Positions 47,229 through 55,476 of a DNA stretch of 64,000 nt are shown in pieces. The first letter of the stretch is position 1; each line of letters starts with the position of its first letter. Origin of the DNA: Sphingobacterium sp. HMA12 (GTDB taxonomy: Bacteria; Bacteroidota; Bacteroidia; Sphingobacteriales; Sphingobacteriaceae); NCBI RefSeq assembly GCF_002933815.1, contig NZ_BEYR01000001.1:1116001-1180000 (forward strand), in the 5' to 3' direction. Below the pieces are notes generated by a model, which had not been told where the DNA came from, did no database searches, and saw nothing but the letters and a program-made list of their open reading frames with translations. Made by a program: the position numbers and the translations under genes.

Positions 47229-47639
47229 TTAGTGTTTTCTGACCTCTTTCAGAGGCCACCGCAATTCCTCAGGAACTAAATCAAAGGCAAAGCTAGAGAT
47301 CCCAAAATCTTTTGAGAATAGCTCTTTATTATTATGCCAAACTGTTATTTGATCCCAATAAGCTAGGAAGAAATCTCCTTCCTGAATAAAGTCCATCCAA
47401 CCATCTGCTTTAATTGATGCTTGTTTGTCGATCAATATAATACCTGAATAATTTTCCAGACTACCATCCAGAAACATTCCATTATGTCCCTCGATACAGG
47501 ATTTCGACCAGTCGAAATCAAATTTGATGCTCATGCCCAATAAACTATTTAGTTCATCAACAAGTTGGATTTGCACTAGTTCCCTTAACTTTGGTCCCAT
47601 AGTACATGAAAATCCATATTTATCCCAATTATTTTCCAT
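47229..47639 (-). CDS. Small protein of unknown function, immunity-like
   Basis: 136 aa, no signal peptide, acidic and aromatic-rich (KFDFDWSKSCIEGHNGMF, WMDFIQEGDFFLAYWDQITV). Looks like the single-domain cytosolic proteins that serve as immunity partners in polymorphic toxin systems, but no family is recognised. Its neighbours on the same strand are an ankyrin protein and other small genes of that style. Independent start at ATG 47639 is well supported. Confidence 0.5.
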   Translation of the reverse strand: MENNWDKYGFSCTMGPKLRELVQIQLVDELNSLLGMSIKFDFDWSKSCIEGHNGMFLDGSLENYSGIILIDKQASIKADGWMDFIQEGDFFLAYWDQITVWHNNKELFSKDFGISSFAFDLVPEELRWPLKEVRKH

Positions 47640-47725
47640 AATTACCTATTTATGCTTAGAAAGTACTCTTTCCAATTTTTTGTTATCATTTTGGGGTGTA
47701 TTATCGCTGAAATATCGTGATGTGC

Positions 47726-48265
47726 TTATTTTAGCAGGTGTCTGAGATCCCATTCCTTTTTGTTATGCCCAGCATCAATTCCTCCACCAATAATATTTAT
47801 AATATCCCTAACTGAACGGTCATGATAATTGATTACATCCAGCGAAGCACCTTTTGACACAAGAAGATTTATTATTTTGATCGTATTCTCCTGACCGCGG
47901 TAATTCATAACAGCTATCCATAAAGGTGTATTCCCATTTATTTCACGGATATCAATTTCTGCACCGCTATCAATTAAGTGGCTTACAATTCGATAGTTCA
48001 TTTTAGAAACGGCTACGTGCAGAGCTGCAAGTTCACCGCCACGTTTATTCCGCTTATGATTTACGTCTATACCACAGTGTAAAAGAAAATCTATCAGATC
48101 TTCCGGTTGATACCTTTTGTCATATCCGGAACCCGCATATGCTATAAGCAGACTGTTCTGATCATACCCGTCGGTTTTGCAGAAATCAACACCTTCTGAC
48201 CTTGCTTTTTCTAATGTATCAATGTCATTTTCGTAGATAAGTTTAAATAATTCTGTAAATTCCAT
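47726..48265 (-). CDS. Ankyrin-repeat protein
   Basis: 179 aa from ATG 48265 (MEFTELFKLIYENDIDTLEK); the frame upstream to 48454 reads through a glycosidase remnant on the other strand and is not used. Three to four ankyrin repeats are visible, e.g. GGELAALHVAVSKMNYRIVS, HLIDSGAEIDIREINGNTPL and LLVSKGASLDVINYHD. Protein-protein interaction; such single-domain ankyrin proteins are often immunity proteins. 86 bases upstream of the 136-aa gene. Confidence 0.8.
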   Translation of the reverse strand: MEFTELFKLIYENDIDTLEKARSEGVDFCKTDGYDQNSLLIAYAGSGYDKRYQPEDLIDFLLHCGIDVNHKRNKRGGELAALHVAVSKMNYRIVSHLIDSGAEIDIREINGNTPLWIAVMNYRGQENTIKIINLLVSKGASLDVINYHDRSVRDIINIIGGGIDAGHNKKEWDLRHLLK

Positions 48266-48281
48266 CTTTAAGTCGTTTAAT

Positions 48282-48482
48282 ATGGTTTTCCTCCCTTTTA
48301 AAATTAGTAATTCAAGTCCGAATTCTCTATTTTTAAATGCTCCAGTTTTTTGGGGAGAGGTCAAAATTGAAAATGTCAAATTATTGGACAGTTCTAAAAA
48401 ATTAAAATGGAAACAGGATAGCAATTCACTTGAACTTGAATTGCCTGTCGGCAAACAAGGGGAAATACCAGTATATGTATAG
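48282..48482 (+). pseudogene. C-terminal remnant of a GH29-type alpha-L-fucosidase
   Basis: 66 codons of which the last 40 (VKLLDSSKKLKWKQDSNSLE then LELPV) match the usual end of GH29 fucosidases (VkLLGsdkklkWkq...L.I.LP). The catalytic barrel is absent. A perfect palindromic terminator lies at 48548-48577, fitting a former 3' end of a plus-strand gene. Confidence 0.55.
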
Positions 48483-48547
48483 AAAGAGTTAACTAAATAG
48501 CTAATTAATAGTCAATTTCTCCTTATAATAAAATTGCTTACCACTCT

Positions 48548-48577
48548 TCAGCCAGATAACTTAAGTTATCTGGCTGA
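48548..48577. terminator. Palindromic terminator
   Basis: Perfect 30-base palindrome (arm TCAGCCAGATAACTT) followed on the plus strand by TTTTC. Belongs to the fucosidase remnant or to the converging transglutaminase gene. Confidence 0.65.
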
Positions 48578-48623
48578 TTTTCATACTGAATCACACCAAG
48601 TAAACATCCCATTTATTTCACGA

Positions 48624-49856
48624 TTATTGTGCTGTATTTTTTTCGGGGGATGTCCAGAAGTTGGCAGGATCAAGCGTAATAACATTGTTTTTTAAATATT
48701 TATTGCTGCTTTTGTCAAATCCGCTCGGAATTAAAGAAATGTACTGCAGATCAGCATCGACAGACCTATATCTACTCTCTGTGTTAAACTGGCTCTTATT
48801 CGTGCATTGAATCCAATATAAATTCTTGGCCATATAATAGTCCAGGTACCAAGGTTTACTTACTTTGGACTCAGCGTTTAGCCGGAGAGGTTGATTATTT
48901 ATCAAATGTGCCCTGACTTCTTCAATACTCAGTAAATTGTTGTTGTCGTCCATCACAAATGTACCATGGGAGGGGTCCATCCATAGCCATTTTTTTAAGG
49001 TTTCAGAATAGACACTATTGATCACATGGCAGTCAGTATCTTTGTCGTCTTTTGGCATGCATGTAACGTAGCGCGACTTAAATCCCATTGCGAGGTACAT
49101 TTCATTCAAAGTCATCGCTTTATGCCGACAGTTTATACCTTTTCCTGTTGCTTTATGGTAGTTGTAAAAATCAATCGCGTCAAATTCACATAGCGCCCAA
49201 TTGCTGCCATCATATTTGATATTATTGGCAACAAAAAACATAATGTTACGGATTTTAGAAATTTCATCACCATGACCAGCTATCGAGTCTAGTTTGAAAA
49301 AATTTTTGACCGCTACTAAATTACCATTGCTTGCTGCTTGGTAGGTAAATGGAGGCAAAGCGGCATTACTTTCCTTAACATATTCTCCTGACCGCTGTAA
49401 TAAGACCAATTTATCATATTGCTTCAATTGACCGAATGCTTTTACAAATTTATTTTCCTGACGGATATTGTCTAAACTAGTATCATTTAGCACATTATTA
49501 TAGTCCGTATATCCCCACAAAATAGCCTTTTCAAAACTTGTAATGGCCTGTTTTTTTTGATCAAGCAATGAGTGTAAGCAAGCAAGGTTGTAGTAAATAT
49601 TCGCATTAATTCCCTTGATAGTTGCTTGGAATTCCTGCTTTTCTTTTTCAGACAGCTGTAAGCTGTCCATTTTTGCCGCAATGGAATTTAATACTGTAGT
49701 GGCTTTTTGATAATCCTTTGCCGGATAATAGGAATTATAATCCTGTTCTAATTTATTAAAGTCTGAAAGGAACTTATTCCATGTCGCCGAATTTGTTTGC
49801 GCAAATGCAGTGGCTGTCAGGAATACGAACAAAAGAAGGTTAAATAATGGTTTCAT
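48624..49856 (-). CDS. Secreted transglutaminase-like cysteine protease-fold protein
   Basis: 410 aa, signal peptide ending near TATAFAQ, a TPR-like helical region (about 80-140) and a transglutaminase-like core with the triad Cys243 (GINCRHKAM), His277 (DCHVINSV) and Asp294 (WLWMDPSHG). Cleaves or cross-links an unknown substrate in the envelope. TPR plus transglutaminase is a common Bacteroidota arrangement. No operon partner is close on the same strand. Confidence 0.85.
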   Translation of the reverse strand: MKPLFNLLLFVFLTATAFAQTNSATWNKFLSDFNKLEQDYNSYYPAKDYQKATTVLNSIAAKMDSLQLSEKEKQEFQATIKGINANIYYNLACLHSLLDQKKQAITSFEKAILWGYTDYNNVLNDTSLDNIRQENKFVKAFGQLKQYDKLVLLQRSGEYVKESNAALPPFTYQAASNGNLVAVKNFFKLDSIAGHGDEISKIRNIMFFVANNIKYDGSNWALCEFDAIDFYNYHKATGKGINCRHKAMTLNEMYLAMGFKSRYVTCMPKDDKDTDCHVINSVYSETLKKWLWMDPSHGTFVMDDNNNLLSIEEVRAHLINNQPLRLNAESKVSKPWYLDYYMAKNLYWIQCTNKSQFNTESRYRSVDADLQYISLIPSGFDKSSNKYLKNNVITLDPANFWTSPEKNTAQ

Positions 49857-50233
49857 TGGAGGTTTTTAGTTAAATATCGTTTTATTCATAATCTATTAAA
49901 TCCGTTGTTAACTATCCGACATATATTCATCAAGTCAATTAATATCTTCGCTAGACAGACAAGGTACTTGCCAAAAAGCTATCATGCTGAAAATAAAAAC
50001 TTTGAATTAACACAACTGTTCAATACCGGACAATTGCTCTCTAAAAGCGGACACTTTACACAACCTTTAAACTTTTCTACGGCTTCCCGTAATCAACCAT
50101 TCTTTCAAACCCATACCTTAGCCTTACAGTTTGTAATAATCTTGAAAGTTAATATCTGTAAACATATTAATTCAAAATAAATAATTATATTCGGCTTGGG
50201 TATTAACCTTGCCCGATTGAAAAGTAGCATGCC
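49857..50233. repeat. Intergenic segment; 3' part repeated at 61441-61680
   Basis: 377 bases without a gene. From about 50073 the sequence (CGGCTTCCCGTAATCAACC, TTGAAAGTTAATATCTGTAA, AAAGTAGCATGCCATGATAG) matches the DNA upstream of the ybjQ-like fragment at 61603 with scattered differences, so it is a duplicated promoter/leader. Confidence 0.7.
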
Positions 50234-50614
50234 ATGATAGTAACCACGACCAATTCCATCGAAGGGAGGGAGATTTCACGATATAATGATCCAATAGCAG
50301 CCAATGTTGTCATCGACACCAATATCTTTAGCGATATAGGAGCGAGCTATGTCGATTTCTTTGGAGGTCGCTCTACGAGCTATGAGAAGAAGATGCAGGA
50401 GATGTACAAGCGTGTTACCGAAACGCTCAAGCAGCGTGCACAGACGATTCGTGCTGATGCTATTATTGGGCTTAGTGTAGATATCGACGAAATCTCAGGA
50501 GAGGGGAGTCAGATGTTTATGATTACTGCGGTGGGTACACCAGTAAACAGGCTGCACAAGCCGCACTGGCAGATTTTGCCGATAGATCGGAATCCAAGTA
50601 TCCTTATGCCGTAA
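50234..50614 (+). CDS. YbjQ/UPF0145-like protein fused to IS256 remnant
   Basis: 126 aa; the first about 103 residues are a YbjQ-like heavy-metal-binding-domain protein (IIGLSVDIDEISGEGSQMF near the end, TNIFSDIGASYVDFFGGRS in the middle). After AVGTPV the frame runs into IS256 DNA in a different phase, giving an unrelated tail (NRLHKPHWQILPIDRNP). The core domain is nearly complete, so it may still fold. A second, much shorter copy of the 5' end is at 61603. Role of the family unknown. Confidence 0.7.
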   Translation: MIVTTTNSIEGREISRYNDPIAANVVIDTNIFSDIGASYVDFFGGRSTSYEKKMQEMYKRVTETLKQRAQTIRADAIIGLSVDIDEISGEGSQMFMITAVGTPVNRLHKPHWQILPIDRNPSILMP

Positions 50615-50892
50615 GATCATAGAAGGAGAACTGGGACGAACTCACCGTCTTTTACGACTTTCCACTTGAGATCCGAAGAATTATCTACACAACCAATATC
50701 ATCGAAAACATGAATGGGAAGATACGTAAATACACAAAGAATAAACTGTCATTCCCCAGTGATGATGCCGTACTAAAATCTGTATATTTGGCTTTGAGAG
50801 AAATCTTTAAAAAGTGGACTATGCCTATTCATAATTGGGGCATTATCCTAAATCAGTTCTTAACTTTATTTGAAAAAAGAGTCCAGTTATAA
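50545..50892 (+). pseudogene. IS256-family transposase, C-terminal fragment
   Basis: Reads AAQAALADFADRSESKYPYA and, after a TAG replacing a Trp codon at 50620, [40 protein letters not shown] and a QFLTLFEKR end, all standard for the C-terminal part of IS256 transposases. The IS end lies near 50940 (CACTTAGTGGGACAGTCCC). Truncates the ybjQ-like gene. Confidence 0.85.
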
Positions 50893-50945
50893 GGAACATA
50901 ACTGAACTCCGCATTTTCTATTTACACACTTAGTGGGACAGTCCC

Positions 50946-52355
50946 TCACTTTTGGAGCTCAAGCAATTTTTCATTTCTCGTCTGGTAATTAATTTCACAA
51001 TTTGGTAGCCATTTTTTTAAGTTGTCCTTGTCCTTCTGTGTTAAGTAATCGTCATCTATCCGTATTGACTTCAAATTTTTCAACTGGGATATTTTTGGTG
51101 AAATATATTTTATGGGGTTGTTCCAAATTTCAAGCTTTTCTAAATTTTTAAGATCAGAAATATTATCAGGTATGCGTTCTATTTCGTTGTCAAATAGCAA
51201 AAGTTCTTTTAAATTTCCTAGAAATATTGTTTCTGTTGAAATGTTTTTGATCTTGTTGTTATATAAATAGAGTATTTCAAGCTTCCTTAGTCTACCATCG
51301 ATAAATGAAAGATCCGAAAGCTGGTTGTCATTTAATGATAGCCAAGTTAGCTTTGGTATCGTCTTAATTAGTTCCGGGAAAAGTGTCAGTTCATTCCCTG
51401 ACAAGTCAAAATGTTCCAAACTATCCAATTGAGAAAGATCGCAGTCGACTTGTTTAATCCCTGTCTTTGCAAATGAAACACTTTTAAGGTATTTTATTTG
51501 TGTTATTTTGCAAGGAAATTTATTGATCGGATTATCAGCCATAATCAAGTCTTCAAGGGATTTAATCCGGAAAATTTGTTCTGGAACTTCTTTGAACATA
51601 TTACCTGACAATATCACCTTATAAAGGTTAAATTTTTCAAGACCGTTAGGAAGCGATGTCAAACTATTCGAGTTAAGCCATAGATACTGGCCCCTGCTGT
51701 CTGTTTGTATTACAGGATTTATAGTTTTATAAGCGCTTGTCTTCTTCCTTGATGCTATTTCATTGCACAAAGAAGTCATTACATCCTTAACCGTCGATAC
51801 TTCGCCGCCTGTATTAAAGAGCCACGTTTCTATTCTACTATCACAAACAATACAGTCTATTCCAAAGTTGGGTTCCCAATTGATACGAGTGTCATCGAAT
51901 TCAGGATTGTTGGCATAAGCACACCGAATAGTATTTGGAATATCTTCCATTTTTGTCGAAGTGATCAGGACTCCATCATCAGGCATAACAATTGTCTTTT
52001 TCCAAAACTTTGTTTTAGGCAATTCGGGATAACCTGCTATTCCAAAAATAATCCCTGCCTGACTTTTAAAGTTTTTCGGAAAAATGATATAATTGTGTTC
52101 TTGCCATGTCATATAGGTCACAAAGACGGAAGATATATACAGGATTGTAAAAATGGATTGCAATGCCCAAAAGGATTTCCTATCTCTCAAAAATCTTTTA
52201 ATTCCATAATCAATTAGGTATAGCATCAATCCGACTCCAACAAAGATCAATGCTAAAATAATGAGGTAACCATATGTGAACACTACAATCAGCAATCCGA
52301 GTAGGATTGTCAATAAACCTAGTATCTTCAAAGGTGAACTTATGAGTCGTTTCAT
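50946..52355 (-). CDS. Leucine-rich-repeat membrane protein
   Basis: 469 aa from ATG 52355 (MKRLISSPLKILGLL); three membrane helices in the first 100 residues, a 110-residue linker with several Cys (CIVCD, CAYANN) and about eight leucine-rich repeats (SLEHFDLSGNELTLFPELIK, LEILYLYNNKIKNIS, NLKELLLFDNEIERIPDNIS). The LRR part is probably in the cytosol or periplasm for protein binding. LRR and ankyrin proteins in this block suggest an immunity-type array. The first codons overlap the DUF4241 remnant if the longer start at 52406 is used. Confidence 0.75.
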   Translation of the reverse strand: MKRLISSPLKILGLLTILLGLLIVVFTYGYLIILALIFVGVGLMLYLIDYGIKRFLRDRKSFWALQSIFTILYISSVFVTYMTWQEHNYIIFPKNFKSQAGIIFGIAGYPELPKTKFWKKTIVMPDDGVLITSTKMEDIPNTIRCAYANNPEFDDTRINWEPNFGIDCIVCDSRIETWLFNTGGEVSTVKDVMTSLCNEIASRKKTSAYKTINPVIQTDSRGQYLWLNSNSLTSLPNGLEKFNLYKVILSGNMFKEVPEQIFRIKSLEDLIMADNPINKFPCKITQIKYLKSVSFAKTGIKQVDCDLSQLDSLEHFDLSGNELTLFPELIKTIPKLTWLSLNDNQLSDLSFIDGRLRKLEILYLYNNKIKNISTETIFLGNLKELLLFDNEIERIPDNISDLKNLEKLEIWNNPIKYISPKISQLKNLKSIRIDDDYLTQKDKDNLKKWLPNCEINYQTRNEKLLELQK

Positions 52356-52368
52356 TATTGTCTTCTTT

Positions 52369-52503
52369 TTAATACTCTCCAACATTTCGCCACAGTACAA
52401 TATCAAAGTCAGTCAACAGCTGACAGATCTTACCGTCACTGTCTCGTCCGATGTAAGTAGCATAAAAACCATCTCCATACCCCGTGGAGAAAAAGATTGG
52501 CTT
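52369..52503 (-). pseudogene. C-terminal fragment of a DUF4241-like protein
   Basis: 44 codons (IFFSTGYGDGFYATYIGRDS, then KICQLLTDF) match the end of DUF4241 proteins (FSSGYGDG.Y...WG.D..G.I..LV.DF). No start; upstream in frame there is a stop at 52504. DUF4241 proteins are frequent immunity partners. Fragment only. Confidence 0.65.
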
Positions 52504-52508
52504 TTAAG

Positions 52509-52937
52509 CTATCTTTCGACATAGATAAATTCAACTTTATAGTTATCCGCTAGACACTCGAAAGTCTCATCCTTAAAAAAGAAAATGTAGTGTCTTTTGT
52601 TGTCTAAATCATCACTTAACTGTACAATCGGTTCAGGCAATTTCCTATCTAAGCCGCTAATTATTTCGTAGAATTCTCCCCATTCAAGTTGCTTCCAATT
52701 TATCCGATATTGTCCATAATAGTATCCCTCGTCATTGCAAGAGTTTAATGAATACTTGTAGGAATTTTCAAATGTAATACGTGCTTTGTCGCCCTCGACA
52801 AAGCGATCGAACATATAGTGATTAAGATAAATCTCCATTATCAAATTTTTACCTACAATTTGTAGATTTACTTCCGGTGATACAGGGTGTGCATTCCAGT
52901 TGTTTGATAGCTGGATAAAATCAATAACTTTTGCCAT
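52509..52937 (-). CDS. Small protein of unknown function, immunity-like
   Basis: 142 aa, no signal peptide, with an Asp/Tyr-rich centre (LNSCNDEGYYYGQYRINWKQ) and a strand-rich C-terminus (RHYIFFFKDETFECLADNY). No family recognised; the size and style fit single-domain immunity proteins. Its end is 5 bases from the DUF4241 remnant, suggesting the two were once neighbouring immunity genes. Start at ATG 52937 well supported. Confidence 0.55.
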   Translation of the reverse strand: MAKVIDFIQLSNNWNAHPVSPEVNLQIVGKNLIMEIYLNHYMFDRFVEGDKARITFENSYKYSLNSCNDEGYYYGQYRINWKQLEWGEFYEIISGLDRKLPEPIVQLSDDLDNKRHYIFFFKDETFECLADNYKVEFIYVER

Positions 52938-52989
52938 ATTGTCTTTAGATATAATTATATTGTCAGGAAATTGTACACCTTCACTTCGA

Positions 52990-53307
52990 TCAATGATCTA
53001 TTTTCAATGTATCATTCAATATTTCTAAGATTTTTCCTGTACCGATCACACGGGGGCCTTCCCGAAATTCAAATAACATACCTTCGGCAAGTCTTCCTCT
53101 AAAATATATGACACCCGCTAATCGAATCGCCGCTTTAACTTCCTCTCAGGGATACACTGTATCTTTATCGATAAATGTTTGTTCACCTGATGTTTGCATT
53201 TCATCAAAATCAAATTTGATCTGTGGTCTATATTTAGAGAAAGCAGGCGTCTTTCTTCCACCTTCTTGTGTAGTTCTGTATTGCAGCAGCGCTATGAAAT
53301 CAGACAT
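52990..53307 (-). pseudogene. EF-Tu-like C-terminal domain protein with a TGA stop
   Basis: 106 codons. Reads MSDFIALLQYRTTQEGGRKT, then PQIKFDFDEMQTSGEQTFID; codon 54 is TGA (53146-53148) where relatives have Gly, then EEVKAAIRLAGVIYFRGRLA and GPRVIGTGKILEIL, the beta-barrel of EF-Tu domain III without a GTPase. Small stand-alone EF-Tu-like proteins occur in immunity arrays. One substitution inactivates it. Confidence 0.75.
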
Positions 53308-53337
53308 ATACTAAGACTTTTTCTAAAATTAATCAAT

Positions 53338-53562
53338 TTATCGCAGTGATGAGTCATCATCGGAATTATACTTCCTATGATGTACACCCAATGCGACTCC
53401 AAATACAACAAGTGAGCAACACATAGTGATGATATTCTCACGCCCATTTAGTAATGTGAATTTAGATAGAGGATGTGCGTGCACATAATCTGCTATTGGC
53501 CATACTACTAAAGATAACCCAATTATAATCACTATTGAAAACCAAAACTTTGGAAAAGTCAT
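53338..53562 (-). CDS. Small two-TM protein
   Basis: 74 aa with hydrophobic segments at about 7-27 and 44-62 and a charged tail. No family recognised. Its ATG overlaps the TGA of the WapI-like gene upstream by 4 bases. It may be a true small membrane protein or an ORF that captured a broken gene's end; the coupling supports the former. Confidence 0.45.
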   Translation of the reverse strand: MTFPKFWFSIVIIIGLSLVVWPIADYVHAHPLSKFTLLNGRENIITMCCSLVVFGVALGVHHRKYNSDDDSSLR

Positions 53563-53771
53563 AGCAAATTCAGATCCTGTTTAAAATTCTCAAAGTCAAA
53601 TGTTGTTAGGTCTGCTTCATATATACCGCTAAAAGCCCCGCCCTGTACTGAGATTTTAGTTTTTAACCAATTCTTATCCCAGTTGCTAGTCGCATCAATA
53701 ACTAACAATCCGATTACTGTAATTGAAATTGATTGGCCCCCCTGAGTGCAATCCAATCGTAAAATCGTCAA
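53559..53771 (-). pseudogene. WapI-like immunity protein, truncated
   Basis: About 70 codons from a TTG (53771) with the WapI-type wording ISITVIGLLVIDATSNWDKN, TKISVQGGAFSGIYEADLTT and FENFKQDLNLL. Family members run about 130-150 aa and continue for another half after L--LY, so the C-terminal part is missing. An out-of-frame ATG upstream (MDELDDFTIGLHS) joins the frame if the G6 tract near 53739 is shifted, so a frameshift at the N-terminus is also likely. Confidence 0.55.
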
Positions 53772-53811
53772 GCTCGTCCATTTGCAATTGTTAAATTATA
53801 TTATCTATACA

Positions 53812-54201
53812 TTATATTGACTCAGGTTTATTCCATTGTGGGATACCGATAAACATTTCATTTATAAATTGCTCAGTATATCGCTGCATCCCAGCTTCCT
53901 CCTTATCAAAGTAAGTCTTTATTTTTGAACAAACTTTAGGGTTGTAGCAAAGTTTGACCCGGAGGTGTTCAACCCATTCCGCCCGGATTACAATCGTAAT
54001 TAACCTTTTTGTGTCTCGGGCCAACCCAATTACCGTAATATCTTCGGTCATCCCGGCAAACCAATCGATAATATACACCTTGGTACCGGGGCTAAACTGT
54101 TTTGTACCGATACGAGTTTGTAGTTTCCCTTCACCATACTTGATGTTCTCTTTGATGTTAGCTACCAATGTCCATAGTGGTGTAGTTTCTAAATGATCCA
54201 T
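53812..54201 (-). CDS. Small protein of unknown function, immunity-like
   Basis: 129 aa, no signal peptide: an N-terminal beta-barrel-like part (TKQFSPGTKVYIIDWFAGMT) and a charged helical end with FINEMFIGIPQWNK. No family recognised. It leads the minus-strand run of small genes down to 53338. The start is 89 bases from the IS3 element's left end. Confidence 0.5.
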   Translation of the reverse strand: MDHLETTPLWTLVANIKENIKYGEGKLQTRIGTKQFSPGTKVYIIDWFAGMTEDITVIGLARDTKRLITIVIRAEWVEHLRVKLCYNPKVCSKIKTYFDKEEAGMQRYTEQFINEMFIGIPQWNKPESI

Positions 54202-54348
54202 ATCGGTTCTAATCTAAGCTTGCATTTTTAATGCTTCCATTTATTGTTCAGTAATATTCGTAATAATTGCTTTGAAAATATTGCTCCCTTGGTAGACTTA
54301 CCTGTTTTTCAGACAAATTAAAAATGTTAAATTAGTTTGTTATATATT

Positions 54349-54615
54349 ATGAAAAAGAGCAAGTTTTCAGAACATCAAATCGTCAATATTCTCAAGGAAT
54401 ATGAGTCAGGAAAGGCCACAAAGGATATCTGCAGAGAGCATGGGATCTCCGCTGCTACGTTCTACCAATGGAAGCAAAAATACGGAGGTATGGATGCTCA
54501 ACACCTTAAGGAACTAAAAGCACTCCAAGAAGAAAATGCTCGTTTAAAACGGATGTTTGCTGACTTAAGTCTTGATCACCGTGTCTTAAAAGATATCATT
54601 GAAAAAAAGCTCTAA
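54349..54615 (+). CDS. IS3-family orfA (transposase N-terminal HTH)
   Basis: 88 aa from ATG 54349 (MKKSKFSEHQIVNILKEYES). HTH_Tnp_1 domain (CREHGISAATFYQWKQKYGG) followed by a leucine-zipper-like coil that aids multimerisation (ALQEENARLKRMFADLSLDH). The frame ends shortly past a GAAAAAAAG run at 54601-54609, a standard -1 frameshift site giving the orfA-orfB fusion. Confidence 0.88.
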   Translation: MKKSKFSEHQIVNILKEYESGKATKDICREHGISAATFYQWKQKYGGMDAQHLKELKALQEENARLKRMFADLSLDHRVLKDIIEKKL

Positions 54616-54638
54616 AGCTTTGTGAACGTAAAGAGCTG

Positions 54639-55433
54639 GTGAACGGCGTTATAGATGAGCAAGGGATCAGTATTCATAGAGCCTGTAAGATTGTATGTAT
54701 GAGTCGAAGTATGTACTACTATGACCACAAAAAGGATGATCAAATCGTTATTACAAAATTAATGGATCTAGCATCCAGATATCCTACAAGAGGATTTGAA
54801 GCCTATTTTGGAAAAATACGGCTGGAAGGTCTGTTGTGGAACAGAAAAAGGGTGCTTCGTGTCTATCGGAATATCAACTTAAAACTTAGAGTAAAACGCA
54901 AACGTCGCATTCCGTCTCGAATTAAAGAAAAGTTAGCGGTTCCGGGCGCAGTTAATGAAACCTGGTCAATTGATTTTATGAGCGACTCTTTAGCTAATGG
55001 GCGTAGATTCAGAGTGCTGAATGTCATTGATGATTATAATCGGGAGTCATTGATAAATGAAGCTTTCTATTCCATACCCGGCGTTAGATTGGTGCAGAAA
55101 TTAAAAGAGCTATTGTTATTTAGACCCAAGCCCAAACGCATACGAACGGATAATGGTCCAGAGTTTTTGTCTAAGGTATTTATTGAGTTTTGTCACGATA
55201 ACGGGATTGAGTTACAGTATATCCAGCCAGGAAAGCCTGCGCAAAATGCTTATATCGAACGATTGAATCGGACGTTTAGGGAAGACGTATTAGACGCATA
55301 CTTGTTTGGTTCACTGACAGAAGTCAATGCGTTAGCTTATGAGTGGCAGGTTGACTATAATAGTAATCATCCACATAAATCACTAAACGGATTAAGTCCG
55401 TGGTTATATGTTAAGAATCCATTGGTTTCTTAA
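54639..55433 (+). CDS. IS3-family orfB (DDE integrase-type transposase)
   Basis: 264 aa from the GTG at 54639; in the fusion the frame is entered from orfA at the A7G motif (-1 phase, confirmed by frame arithmetic). HTH_21-type region (ISIHRACKIVCMSRSMYYYD) then an rve integrase core with catalytic Asp (WSIDFMSD), Asp (IRTDNGPEFLS) and a distal Glu (NAYIERLNRTFRED). The C-terminus (NSNHPHKSLNGLSPWLYV) is full. No disruption seen. Confidence 0.9.
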   Translation: MNGVIDEQGISIHRACKIVCMSRSMYYYDHKKDDQIVITKLMDLASRYPTRGFEAYFGKIRLEGLLWNRKRVLRVYRNINLKLRVKRKRRIPSRIKEKLAVPGAVNETWSIDFMSDSLANGRRFRVLNVIDDYNRESLINEAFYSIPGVRLVQKLKELLLFRPKPKRIRTDNGPEFLSKVFIEFCHDNGIELQYIQPGKPAQNAYIERLNRTFREDVLDAYLFGSLTEVNALAYEWQVDYNSNHPHKSLNGLSPWLYVKNPLVS

Positions 55434-55476
55434 AGCATATTTTATATTTATTCACTGTTTAAAAAATGGTAAGTCT

